From positions 1 to 37,503 of the forward strand of contig JASEIO010000013.1 in NCBI GenBank assembly GCA_030017475.1: DNA of 37,503 nt. Direction: 5' to 3'. Position numbers and translations under genes: made by a program. Below the pieces are notes generated by a model that was given only the letters and a program-made list of their open reading frames with translations, had not been told where the DNA came from and searched no databases. The DNA comes from a bacterium. Its GTDB lineage: Bacteria > UBA9089 > JASEIO01. Every line of letters starts with the position of its first letter. Position 1 is the stretch's first letter. Shown here piece by piece: positions 9,386-17,264 of this stretch.

Positions 9386-12300
9386 TTATCTAATTATCCC
9401 TATCTTACCAACACACTTCTCTCCTTGAGGATTGGTGATATAATAGATATAGATTCCTGATGCTACATCTTTGCCACTCTCATTTTGAGCATTCCAGGTA
9501 GCCACTCCATCGGGTACCCCATCATCATCTGGCTCCTTTATGGTCTTTACAAGCTCCCCAGTAATGGTATAGATTTTTATTTCGGCATGCCTGGTTAATC
9601 TCTTACCTGCCTCATTTGGATGTCCAAATCGGATTACGGTATGTCCCAAACCTGAATTAGGTTTGAATGGATTTGGATAGACCACTACATCTTTAAGGTG
9701 TGAAGAGGCTGTAGAGATTTTAACATCAGGTGTAATGGGTGCAGCCTCTTCATTTCCGGCGTTGTCTTTTGCAATTGAATAGAAGGCGTATGAATTTCCA
9801 ATCTCTCCCGTGAATGTCCCCTCTAAGGTTTTAGTATTTTTAAGCCAAGGGGTATAAGGCCCCTGATTCTGTGATACATAGATTGTATAATCCTTTATAC
9901 CAGAATGCAAGTCCTCTCCCCTCCACTTAACCAAAAAGCTTGCACTTCCTGTTTGAGTAATCTCTGTAATCTCTGACGTAGGTGGCGAAACATCGATTTT
10001 ATTCACAACCTCTTGGGTCTCAATCTCTGGATTCATATCAAAGTAGATCATAGCCTTATTCTTTATTTTAGTACCAGATTCTAAGCCCTGTTTTGGCTTT
10101 ATCTTGAAGCTTACTGACCTACATTCACCTGGTTTTAATGGGAAAGTGTCAGTCCAGGTGATTGTCCTATTTCCTGAATTATAGGCATAGGTTCCCGATA
10201 AAACGATTAAGGAATTCTCGTCCAAATCTTCTGATAACTCATCAGTAATCCTGACCTCCTTGGTTGGTGCGTTTCCCACATTTTCATACCTAACCTCGTA
10301 ATCCAAATACTGATCCCCTTTTATCCACTCCGATTGAAAAACCAATTTATCGTTTGGATCATAGGAGCCACCAACACTTACTATAACAATAGATTCATTA
10401 TTTCCCAAATCCACATCATCCGATGTAGTTAAAATCGAAGCCAAATTAGATAATAGGATTCCAAGAGGGGTTTCGGATGGGATCTTAACTACAATCCTCC
10501 GTTCTCCATATCCATGAGGATCTATTCTACCCAAATCCCATGAAACTGAATGCGTACATCCATCATAAGTTCCGCCATTTGAACTCGATAGATACTCTAC
10601 CTCAGGTGGTAAGGTGTCTCTTATCTTGACTCCTTCTGCGGTCTTCATCCCAATATTTGCGTAGTTAAGGTGATAGATTATCTTGCTTCCGGGCCTAAAT
10701 ATCCTGTCAGGCTGGTCAGATTCAAACCATTTCCAGATTACAATATCAACAAATGGGTCGGTTACCTCTGTCTGGAAGGAAAATTTATTGTTATCTAAGT
10801 TTTGATCAGTGGATGTAGTCGTAATCTCAATCTCATTCACTAATGTCGGTGGGGCATCATCCTTCACCTTAGCCCTTAATTCAAAATCAAACCACTTCCC
10901 TTGTGGTAAATCTCCTATATCCCACGTTAAAGTAGAGTCAGATATATCTGGTGGTATTCCAAGTGTATCACTCAGATATTCCAACCCCTCTGGTAATATA
11001 TACTTAATCTTTACACCTTTTGCAGATGTTGAGCCACGGAAATTACTAACGGATACAAAGTAGCTAATCTCCTCTCCAGGTGATGTCTTTATAGATCCCC
11101 ACTGATATATCTCTACATCTACCGTCTCTTCAAAGACCTGGGTTGTGAAGTAGGAGACATTATTAGCTAAATTAGAATCAGTCGATGTGGTTGTAATCTC
11201 AATATCATTTCTTAGGATTGTACCAATCGCTGTATCTTCCTTCACCTTAATCGCTAATTCAAAATAGCTGGATTCATAAGCATCTAATATTCCAATATCC
11301 CAGGTTAATGTGGAATTCTCTATGCTGGGTAGAATACCGGATGTATCACTTACATATTCACATCCATCGGGCAATGTATCCTTAATCTTTACACCTTCTC
11401 CTGAAATCCCACCACAATTTCCATATTTTATTTCATAGTTTATAATCTCTCCAGGTGAAACCTTTGCTTGTCCAATCTTTAAAATCACTAAATCGCAGAT
11501 TGGCTCAAAGAGGAATATATCTATTTCGGATAGATCTCCTACAACCAAAACTGGATCAGGTTTCTTATCCTTATCTGGATCATAAAAACCCGTTGGATCC
11601 CCAGAAGTTGGTCCAGTTGAATCTCCGCTTCCATCTGCATCTAAATATGCTTGCACGAAATAAAAACCTGTAGGAATATTAGGAAATTGGTATGAACCAG
11701 GACTTTCTATATTTATAATATGATCTGGCTCCCCTTCCATTTCTTTAAACCACAATCTTACATAAACCTTACCCTGTTTTTCTCCTGCGTAATAGACCGT
11801 ACCAGATACAGAACCCTTTTCAACCAGAGTCATGTTTATTCCTTCCTTATCCTCTCCCTTTAAAACCATAACTGGATCTAGCTCCAAATCCCCATTTAGG
11901 TCATAAATTCCGAGCGGATCACCAGGGGAAGGCCCCTTCTCTATATCAGATAATAACCCAGCTCCTATATAATAACTCCCTGGCGGTAAATAGATTGTAT
12001 AAGATTGTGGAAAGGATGGATCTGAAATATGTGTATAATAATCTGGTTCCTTTAAGGCTTTAAGATCCTCTAAATCCTTCCAAACAGCTACACACAATTC
12101 ACCTGTTTTATCTCCCGTGTAAAAAACCTTTCCAGAGATTGATGAAGGCGAAGGCGGCTCCTTTACGAAGATATCAAAATTCTGGGAATAGGTTAATAGA
12201 TTTTTTGATGACCAATCAATTCCTCCTGGAAATACAAAAGTACCTTCCTCATTTACCTTCACCAATCCAGTTCCGTCGATATCTATTATGTAGACATCTC

Positions 12301-14158
12301 TTTCTCCACAAAAGGCAATCTTTCTTCCGTCTGGTGAAAAGACATGATTCCGACCATAACAATCACATACTTTCCAATTCCCTGTCCCACTAGCTCGAAC
12401 TATCCATAGCCCTTCATCTTCTCCCCAAACTGAATAGGCAATCAGGCTTGAATCAGGTGACCAGATTGGTACCCTTCCATTATCAGTAGTCAATTGTGTC
12501 TCTTCTGTTCCATCTGGCCTTATAATGAAAATACCACCAGGTTCTCCCCATCTATGGAATGCAATCCAATTACCATCTGGTGACCAAGCTGGATCACTTC
12601 CTTCAGTCAAAAATGTCTTATTCCCACCATCTGAATCCATTGTTATGATTCCATATCGTCCTAAAAATCTTCCATTATAAACAATCCTTTTGCCATCTGG
12701 TGAAAAGGAAGGAATCCATCCTCCTTCATCGGTCAAGCGTGTATTTTTTGATCCGTCCGAGTTTATTATCCAGATATTCTCCATCTCTTCTTTGGTCCTC
12801 CTGGAATAGGCAATCTTTGAACCATCTGGTGACCATACTATATCCTCATCAATCCACCAATCACCCTGAAGTATCTCCTTCTTTTCTGATCCATCCTTAT
12901 TCATTATAGAAAGACCGAAAGCTTGCAAGGAAAAGCCAGTTGCCCCAAGATTAGGTAGAGTAATGTAGGCAATCTTTGAACCATCTGGTGACCATCTTGG
13001 ACCTATGTTAAATACTACTTTTTGGTTATTTGTCAAATTAGTGGGAGTGCCACCTGTAACATCTATTGTATAAATATCCTTAAGATTGGAATAGGCGATC
13101 TTACTCGAACCAGGTGAAAAAGATGGTTTAACGTCACACTTCAGCATTCCCATTCCTTCAAATAACTTCCAATTCCCTGTCCCACTAGCTCGAACTATCC
13201 ATAGCCCTTCATCTTCTCCCCAAACTGAATAGGCAATCAGGCTTGAATCAGGTGACCAGATTGGTTCCCTTCCATTATCAGTAGTCAATTGTATCTCTTC
13301 TGTTCCATCTGGCCTTATAATGAAAATACCACCAGGTTCTCCCCATCTATGGAATGCAATCCAATTACCATCTGGTGACCAAGCTGGATCACTTCCTTCA
13401 GTCAGAAATGTCTTATTCCCACCATCCGAATCCATTGTTATGATTCCATATCGTCCTAAAAATCTTCCATTATAAACAATCCTTTTGCCATCTGGTGAAA
13501 AGGAAGGAATCCATCCTCCTTCATCGGTCAAGCGTGTATTTTTTGATCCATTCGAGTTTATTATCCAGATATTATCCCGCTCTTCTTTGGTCCACACGGA
13601 ATAGGCAATCTTTGAACCATCAGGTGAAAAGGTAAGGTCGCTAACCCAACCATCCTCTATCTCCAATAGTCGCATCTTCAAAGAGCCATCTTTATTCATC
13701 ACCCAAAGCTCCTCCTCTTCCTCTTCAAGTCCTACAGATGTTATATAGGCAATCTTTGAACCATCAGGTGAAAAACAGGCTTCTATTTCTAATCGAGAAT
13801 CCTGGGTCAATCGAACAACCCTTCCACCTGTTTTATCCATCTTGTAAAGGTCAGGATTCCCTTCTCTATCAGATAAGAATAGAATCTCATCATTCGATGA
13901 CCAATCATGCAACATATTTATCTCGTGCTCGGTCAATTTCTGAGCCTCTGCCTCTAATACCTGTTGGGCTTTCATAATGCCTCTTAAGGTGCGTGCCTTA
14001 CGGGGAGGTGCACTCTTCATCCGCATAACTTCTTCTCTTCTATGCATCCCTTTTTCTAAAAATGGGAACAGTTTGGTATGCCTCCTTTCCTTTGCGCTTC
14101 CTGGAAAAGCCAGAAATAAACAGAAAATAACCACTCCAATACTAACCAATCTTCTCAT
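9386..14158 (-). CDS. Giant exported TolB-propeller/DUF11 protein with C-terminal sorting-type domain
   Basis: A secreted or surface protein of 1590 residues; no enzymatic motif was recognised. Layout seen: signal peptide (1-22); many TolB/PD40 blades with the SPDGSKIAY signature (about 75-640); two carboxypeptidase-regulatory-like beta sandwiches (about 670-870, SGKVFYTGDKTG and SGTVYYAGEKQG); four DUF11-type Ig-like repeats (about 885-1380, DTLPDGCEYVSDT and relatives); an Ig/FN3-like domain (about 1385-1480); and a C-terminal YPNPFKP...GELVKTI...SGIYIY domain (about 1490-1590) of the FlgD-like/type A sorting class. Residues about 196-331 recur almost unchanged at 461-596. The ATG overlaps the stop of a short upstream frame (ATGA) and has an AGGAGGGAG ribosome binding site. 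Role as adhesin or scaffold is inference. Confidence 0.85.
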   Translation of the reverse strand: MRRLVSIGVVIFCLFLAFPGSAKERRHTKLFPFLEKGMHRREEVMRMKSAPPRKARTLRGIMKAQQVLEAEAQKLTEHEINMLHDWSSNDEILFLSDREGNPDLYKMDKTGGRVVRLTQDSRLEIEACFSPDGSKIAYITSVGLEEEEEELWVMNKDGSLKMRLLEIEDGWVSDLTFSPDGSKIAYSVWTKEERDNIWIINSNGSKNTRLTDEGGWIPSFSPDGKRIVYNGRFLGRYGIITMDSDGGNKTFLTEGSDPAWSPDGNWIAFHRWGEPGGIFIIRPDGTEEIQLTTDNGREPIWSPDSSLIAYSVWGEDEGLWIVRASGTGNWKLFEGMGMLKCDVKPSFSPGSSKIAYSNLKDIYTIDVTGGTPTNLTNNQKVVFNIGPRWSPDGSKIAYITLPNLGATGFSLQAFGLSIMNKDGSEKKEILQGDWWIDEDIVWSPDGSKIAYSRRTKEEMENIWIINSDGSKNTRLTDEGGWIPSFSPDGKRIVYNGRFLGRYGIITMDSDGGNKTFLTEGSDPAWSPDGNWIAFHRWGEPGGIFIIRPDGTEETQLTTDNGRVPIWSPDSSLIAYSVWGEDEGLWIVRASGTGNWKVCDCYGRNHVFSPDGRKIAFCGERDVYIIDIDGTGLVKVNEEGTFVFPGGIDWSSKNLLTYSQNFDIFVKEPPSPSSISGKVFYTGDKTGELCVAVWKDLEDLKALKEPDYYTHISDPSFPQSYTIYLPPGSYYIGAGLLSDIEKGPSPGDPLGIYDLNGDLELDPVMVLKGEDKEGINMTLVEKGSVSGTVYYAGEKQGKVYVRLWFKEMEGEPDHIINIESPGSYQFPNIPTGFYFVQAYLDADGSGDSTGPTSGDPTGFYDPDKDKKPDPVLVVGDLSEIDIFLFEPICDLVILKIGQAKVSPGEIINYEIKYGNCGGISGEGVKIKDTLPDGCEYVSDTSGILPSIENSTLTWDIGILDAYESSYFELAIKVKEDTAIGTILRNDIEITTTSTDSNLANNVSYFTTQVFEETVDVEIYQWGSIKTSPGEEISYFVSVSNFRGSTSAKGVKIKYILPEGLEYLSDTLGIPPDISDSTLTWDIGDLPQGKWFDFELRAKVKDDAPPTLVNEIEITTTSTDQNLDNNKFSFQTEVTDPFVDIVIWKWFESDQPDRIFRPGSKIIYHLNYANIGMKTAEGVKIRDTLPPEVEYLSSSNGGTYDGCTHSVSWDLGRIDPHGYGERRIVVKIPSETPLGILLSNLASILTTSDDVDLGNNESIVIVSVGGSYDPNDKLVFQSEWIKGDQYLDYEVRYENVGNAPTKEVRITDELSEDLDENSLIVLSGTYAYNSGNRTITWTDTFPLKPGECRSVSFKIKPKQGLESGTKIKNKAMIYFDMNPEIETQEVVNKIDVSPPTSEITEITQTGSASFLVKWRGEDLHSGIKDYTIYVSQNQGPYTPWLKNTKTLEGTFTGEIGNSYAFYSIAKDNAGNEEAAPITPDVKISTASSHLKDVVVYPNPFKPNSGLGHTVIRFGHPNEAGKRLTRHAEIKIYTITGELVKTIKEPDDDGVPDGVATWNAQNESGKDVASGIYIYYITNPQGEKCVGKIGIIR
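12372..12778 (-). repeat. Copy 2 of a 407-bp in-frame direct repeat in the propeller gene
   Basis: Aligns without gaps to 13167-13573 at a constant offset of 795 bp (265 codons), with about six mismatches by eye. It encodes roughly residues 461-596, three beta-propeller blades. The identity is far above that among other blades, so duplication or gene conversion is recent. Confidence 0.93.
13167..13573 (-). repeat. Copy 1 of the 407-bp in-frame direct repeat
   Basis: Partner of 12372-12778; encodes roughly residues 196-331. The 388 bp between the copies encodes other, more divergent blades. Recombination between copies would delete 795 bp while keeping the frame. Confidence 0.93.
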
Positions 14159-14334
14159 CTTCTCCCTCCTTCAATCTTTTGGATGCATAGGTTTAAGACT
14201 ACACCATCAGCTCTTTTTTGTGCCTTCTTAAACTCATCCCAAGTCTTCTTATAAAACCTTATTGCCCCTTCTAAATACTTTTCAGCCCTATCTTTTTTGA
14301 AGTTATTATAATCTCCTCTTAAATAGATGTCAAA
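14155..14334 (-). pseudogene. 59-codon orphan frame between lptG and the propeller gene
   Basis: An open frame runs from directly after the TAG stop of lptG (same frame) to a TGA that overlaps the ATG of the next gene as ATGA. It encodes a protein-like, Lys/Glu/Asp-rich helical stretch (KDRAEKYLEGAIRFYKKTWD, then EFKKAQKRADGVVLNLC). No ATG, GTG or TTG occurs in frame. The coupled stop shows it was, or is, translated into the propeller gene. The simplest reading is the 3' remnant of a gene whose 5' part was deleted; stop-codon readthrough from lptG or a non-standard start are less likely alternatives. The family is not recognised; the helical pattern is TPR-like. Confidence 0.5.
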
Positions 14335-15456
14335 CTATTTTTTTGACTTAATCATTAATATTATCCCAACAGCAAAAAAGGTTATATTTCCAAGCCATGA
14401 GGAAAGAAGAGGGGGTAAAATCCCATTTTTACCTAAGGATCTACCAATCGCCATTACACCCCAGTAGATGAATCCTATTAATATACTCAATCCAAATGAG
14501 GCGGCTCGTCCTCTACCAAATCCCTGGAGGGCCAAAGGGGCTGAAAAAAAGGCCATAATCAAACAACAAAAGGGGAATGAAACCTTAAAATATAATTCTA
14601 CCAATTTGTCCTTTACTTCACATCCGCTTCCCTTTAACATTTCAATACATCTTTTTAGTTGAGAAATGGTCTTTATACTACTTAAGCTCTCTGCCTTCAT
14701 CCCTTGAAGCTCAATAATTTCCCAGATTTCATCTGGCGACTTTCCTATATTTGCCTCTATCGAGGCAAACGACATTACCTCTCTTTCTTCCCCTCTTTCA
14801 TTAAACCCTCTTACTTCCACCTCATAGAAAAACCATCTATTTTGTTTCCACTCTCCTCGCTTTGCATTAAGCCTTTGTTTTGGAGAGCTATTCTTTAATG
14901 TAAATATATTAACATCTTCCATCCATCCATTTCCCCCATCAAAATATTTGACCTCCAGGATCTTATTTGAGGTCTTAAAATGGATATCATGTGCCTTCTT
15001 ATGCCCATGCCCTATTTTATGGATACATCTCCTTTTTATCTCCTCTACCTTACAATTAGCCCTTACAGCCACAAATTCATTCCATAGTAAGGAAGAGATG
15101 CTTAATAAAACCCCCATACATAATACTGGTAAAATAATCCTATATAAATTTATCCCTACGGACTTCATAGCAGTAATCTCATTCCGTTTAAACAATTCAT
15201 TGAGGGAAAACAGGGTGGCAAGCAGAACGGATAAGGGAGTGACCAAGAAAAGATATAATGGGATTTTAAATATAAAATACTTTATAATGATAAACAAAGG
15301 GATATCTCTGGTAATAAAGGTATTGACCATCTCAAATGCCTCAGTGATCAAGATTATTCCCGTAAATAAAATTAGAGCATAAATTAATGGCCGTAAGAAT
15401 TGACGTATTATATAACGTGAAAGGATAGACATGGGCAGAGCTAAACGTTCAAACAT
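14335..15456 (-). CDS. lptG: LPS export ABC transporter permease LptG
   Basis: Inner-membrane permease of the LptB2FG complex that extracts lipopolysaccharide and passes it to LptC. Seen: YjgP/YjgQ layout with N-terminal transmembrane segments (SRYIIRQFLRPLIYALILFT and about residues 60-115), NEITAMKSVGINLYRI coupling motif, a periplasmic beta-jellyroll in the middle, and two or three C-terminal membrane segments. The 373 residues are family size. Start at 15456 follows lptF by 18 nt; a family-like N-terminus (MSILSRYIIRQF) begins at 15432 and is a good alternative. Neither has a well-placed ribosome binding site: AGGAGG overlaps the lptF stop, 21 nt before 15456. Assignment as LptG rather than LptF rests on order and similarity by eye. 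Confidence 0.88.
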   Translation of the reverse strand: MFERLALPMSILSRYIIRQFLRPLIYALILFTGIILITEAFEMVNTFITRDIPLFIIIKYFIFKIPLYLFLVTPLSVLLATLFSLNELFKRNEITAMKSVGINLYRIILPVLCMGVLLSISSLLWNEFVAVRANCKVEEIKRRCIHKIGHGHKKAHDIHFKTSNKILEVKYFDGGNGWMEDVNIFTLKNSSPKQRLNAKRGEWKQNRWFFYEVEVRGFNERGEEREVMSFASIEANIGKSPDEIWEIIELQGMKAESLSSIKTISQLKRCIEMLKGSGCEVKDKLVELYFKVSFPFCCLIMAFFSAPLALQGFGRGRAASFGLSILIGFIYWGVMAIGRSLGKNGILPPLLSSWLGNITFFAVGIILMIKSKK

Positions 15457-15467
15457 TAAACGTTCAA
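15442..15467 (-). repeat. 11-bp direct repeat at the lptG start
   Basis: TAAACGTTCAA occurs at 15442-15452 and again at 15457-15467, four bases apart, bracketing the candidate ATG at 15456. It lies between the AGGAGG sequence at the lptF stop and the coding start. Slippage here would change the spacing for translation of lptG. Confidence 0.6.
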
Positions 15468-15474
15468 CGTCTTT

Positions 15475-16530
15475 TCACCTCCTTATAGTTTTAGCAATAA
15501 GAAATACACCTATTCCGCCTACAATCATATTTGGCATCCACATAGATAAAATGGGATGGATCGTTCCTCGCCTTCCCAATGTTTCTCCTATTATATAGAG
15601 AAGGTAGTAGATAAAGATAAGTAAGACACTTATTCCAAAACCGACACCTTTTCCTTTTTTGGTTAATAATCCTATAGGAATTCCAATAAGGGTAAAGGCT
15701 ACACAGGAAAAGGCAATAGATGATCTCTTATGTAATTCTATCAGTAGAAAATTTGGCGCGCCCTTTGTCCCTTTCCACTCCTTTATCCTTTTCTTTAACT
15801 CCCCTCCAGTCATCTCGCTTAAACCCCGAGTAGCCTCTCTCCCGGAATCACCTAAATCTAATTTTATCTCTTGCCTTTCAAAATTCAAGGTTCTGTAACT
15901 CTTCCCCTCCATTTGATGAGTAACCCCATCTTCAAGGGTTAGAAGTGCGCGATCAAAATTGAATATCGCTTGCTTAGCAAATATATTCTTATTCCCTTCC
16001 TTTTCATAAATATATATCCCTTTTCCCTGCCAAAGGTTATTTCCCCTTTTTCTTAACCTATCAATAAAAAAGACCCTATTCCCATCACCTATAAATTTCT
16101 GTTCATTTAAGAATAGATTAGGAATTCTATTATAGCCTTTCTTAAACAAATGATTGGCTGCAGGAAGAATTGTATTGTTAAAAATCGCCATCCCACCACT
16201 TAATAAAAGGCTTGCGATTACTATTGTAAATATTAAAGGATTTAGGTTTATCCCACTTCCCAACATAGCAGTAATCTCATTCTCCTGTTTTAGCCTCGAG
16301 AATGAGATTAGATTGGATAATAGGACAGCCATCGGAATAGTAATAGCAAATGTAGCTGGTAAGTGATATACAAAAAGCCGAAATATTAATCCAATCTCTA
16401 CCTTTTTGGTAAAATACAGATCATTTAACTGCAAGATTATATCCATAGTGAAGATAAAGGTAAATATAGCAATCCCAAATAAGAACGGAAAAAACAGTTC
16501 ATGCAAAACATATCGCTGTAAAATCTTCAA
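15475..16530 (-). CDS. lptF: LPS export ABC transporter permease LptF
   Basis: Second permease half of LptB2FG. Seen: N-terminal MKILQRYVLHELFFPFLFG with a first membrane segment, two further N-terminal membrane segments, QENEITAMLGSGINLNPL as ATPase-coupling motif, a periplasmic domain (about 130-260) and three C-terminal membrane segments (about 265-348). The 351 residues are typical. The gene stops inside AGGAGGTGA, which doubles as the ribosome binding site for lptG, so the two are an operon. A promoter lies just upstream. Presence of both permeases implies an LPS-bearing outer membrane; lptA, lptB and lptC are not in the window. Confidence 0.9.
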   Translation of the reverse strand: MKILQRYVLHELFFPFLFGIAIFTFIFTMDIILQLNDLYFTKKVEIGLIFRLFVYHLPATFAITIPMAVLLSNLISFSRLKQENEITAMLGSGINLNPLIFTIVIASLLLSGGMAIFNNTILPAANHLFKKGYNRIPNLFLNEQKFIGDGNRVFFIDRLRKRGNNLWQGKGIYIYEKEGNKNIFAKQAIFNFDRALLTLEDGVTHQMEGKSYRTLNFERQEIKLDLGDSGREATRGLSEMTGGELKKRIKEWKGTKGAPNFLLIELHKRSSIAFSCVAFTLIGIPIGLLTKKGKGVGFGISVLLIFIYYLLYIIGETLGRRGTIHPILSMWMPNMIVGGIGVFLIAKTIRR

Positions 16531-16556
16531 AACTCCGCAATCTCCTGTTCCAATAT

Positions 16557-16586
16557 ATTATATAGCCTATTTTATCTCGAATGCAA
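16557..16586 (-). promoter_or_regulatory. Promoter of the lptF-lptG-propeller-porV block
   Basis: On the minus strand TTGCAT (16586-16581), 18-nt spacer, TATAAT (16562-16557), giving a leader of about 20 nt before the lptF ATG. The -10 is perfect, the -35 partial. Confidence 0.55.
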
Positions 16587-16693
16587 GAAAATTGTAACTA
16601 CTCAAGGTTCGCAAGTTACGGGGTTCATGTATCAGTTATCAAAATATCTTGCGGAGGTTGTCAACAAAAGGTCATTGATGGGTTTCAAATGGA

Positions 16694-16722
16694 TTGACAT
16701 GGAAGTGGTTTTGTGATATGAT
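16694..16722 (+). promoter_or_regulatory. Thioredoxin promoter (consensus-like, extended -10)
   Basis: TTGACA at 16694-16699, 17-nt spacer, TATGAT at 16717-16722 with TG one base upstream (16714-16715). The predicted start is near 16729, only about 12 nt before an ATG with GAGGGG as ribosome binding site. Confidence 0.75.
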
Positions 16723-16740
16723 ACCTGAGGGGATAAACAC

Positions 16741-16830
16741 ATGATTAAGTGGGTGACTTGAATAATAGTGATTGCCTTATCTTTACTTGGAGGATGTAAG
16801 GGTGGTATAGAAAAAGGAGGTGGTCAGAAA
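16741..16830 (+). other. Lipoprotein signal-like leader interrupted by in-frame TGA
   Basis: ATG 16741 has a good ribosome binding site (GAGGGG) and opens MIKWVT, then TGA at 16759-16761, then in the same frame IIVIALSLLGGCKGG leading straight into thioredoxin. If the TGA is replaced by any residue the whole reads as a lipoprotein signal peptide with lipobox LLGGC. TGA is a normal stop in neighbouring genes, so it most likely ends translation here. A GTG at 16768 would give only a very short signal sequence. Confidence 0.6.
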
Positions 16831-17157
16831 GTGGCTATAGTCCTTACTGATGAGAACTTTGATCGAGAGGTTATTGAGTCAAATGTCCCAGTATTGGTTG
16901 ATTTTTGGGCAAGTTGGTGCAGCCCATGTGGGATGATGGCGCCAGTGATTGAAGAGGTAGCTTCAGAATACAAAGGTAAGATCAAGGTATGTAAACTCGA
17001 TGTTGACTCTAATCCAAAGAAGTCAGGGGAATATAAAATAAGGAGCATCCCAACCCTATTGATCTTCAGAGATGGAAAGGTTACAGAATCCCTGGTTGGT
17101 TATCAACCAAAACAGGTTTTGATAGATAAACTTGATGCCTTGCTAAAGATGGAATGA
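16831..17157 (+). CDS. trxA: Thioredoxin
   Basis: Protein-disulfide reductase of about 108 residues. Seen: canonical N-terminus MAIVLTDENFDREVIESN, active site WCSPC (C30, C33; the usual residue after the first Cys is Gly, here Ser), cis-proline in IRSIPTLLIF, and the C-terminal GKVTESLVGYQPKQ. GTG at 16831 is chosen because AGGAGG lies 10 nt upstream and the product then matches the standard thioredoxin length. A longer form from GTG 16768 is possible and would start inside a broken lipoprotein signal peptide. It has its own promoter. In the longer form it would be a membrane-anchored, extracytoplasmic thioredoxin. Confidence 0.9.
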   Translation: MAIVLTDENFDREVIESNVPVLVDFWASWCSPCGMMAPVIEEVASEYKGKIKVCKLDVDSNPKKSGEYKIRSIPTLLIFRDGKVTESLVGYQPKQVLIDKLDALLKME

Positions 17158-17214
17158 TTTTTGATCCTTTGGTGTATAAAAATCAATAATCTTTGCATTT
17201 CAAATAATTTTTGG

Positions 17215-17243
17215 TTGTAAGATTTGGAAAATAATGCTAAAAT
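17215..17243 (+). promoter_or_regulatory. Candidate promoter of the 177-residue protein
   Basis: TTGTAA at 17215-17220, 17-nt spacer, TAAAAT at 17238-17243 preceded directly by TGC, an extended -10. Start of translation is 21 nt downstream with GGGGTG as ribosome binding site. Confidence 0.5.
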
Positions 17244-17264
17244 GGAATAAGGGGTGTAAAGATT

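Noticed and set aside
14335-14337. TAG at the end of lptG as a pyrrolysine or programmed readthrough codon
   Set aside because: LptG is full length at this stop, and no pyl gene or recoding element is visible; a gene remnant explains the downstream frame more simply. The A7 run before it would give only two more codons after a -1 shift.
16759-16761. Reassignment of UGA (to Gly or Trp) suggested by the in-frame TGA before thioredoxin
   Set aside because: TGA is the natural stop of several intact genes here (uvrB, the radical SAM gene, exbD, trpD, gyrB, cstA), so the standard code holds.
17155-17185. Intrinsic terminator after thioredoxin (TGATTTTT and AAAAATCA)
   Set aside because: The 8-bp stem is nearly all A/T with a long loop, too weak to call.
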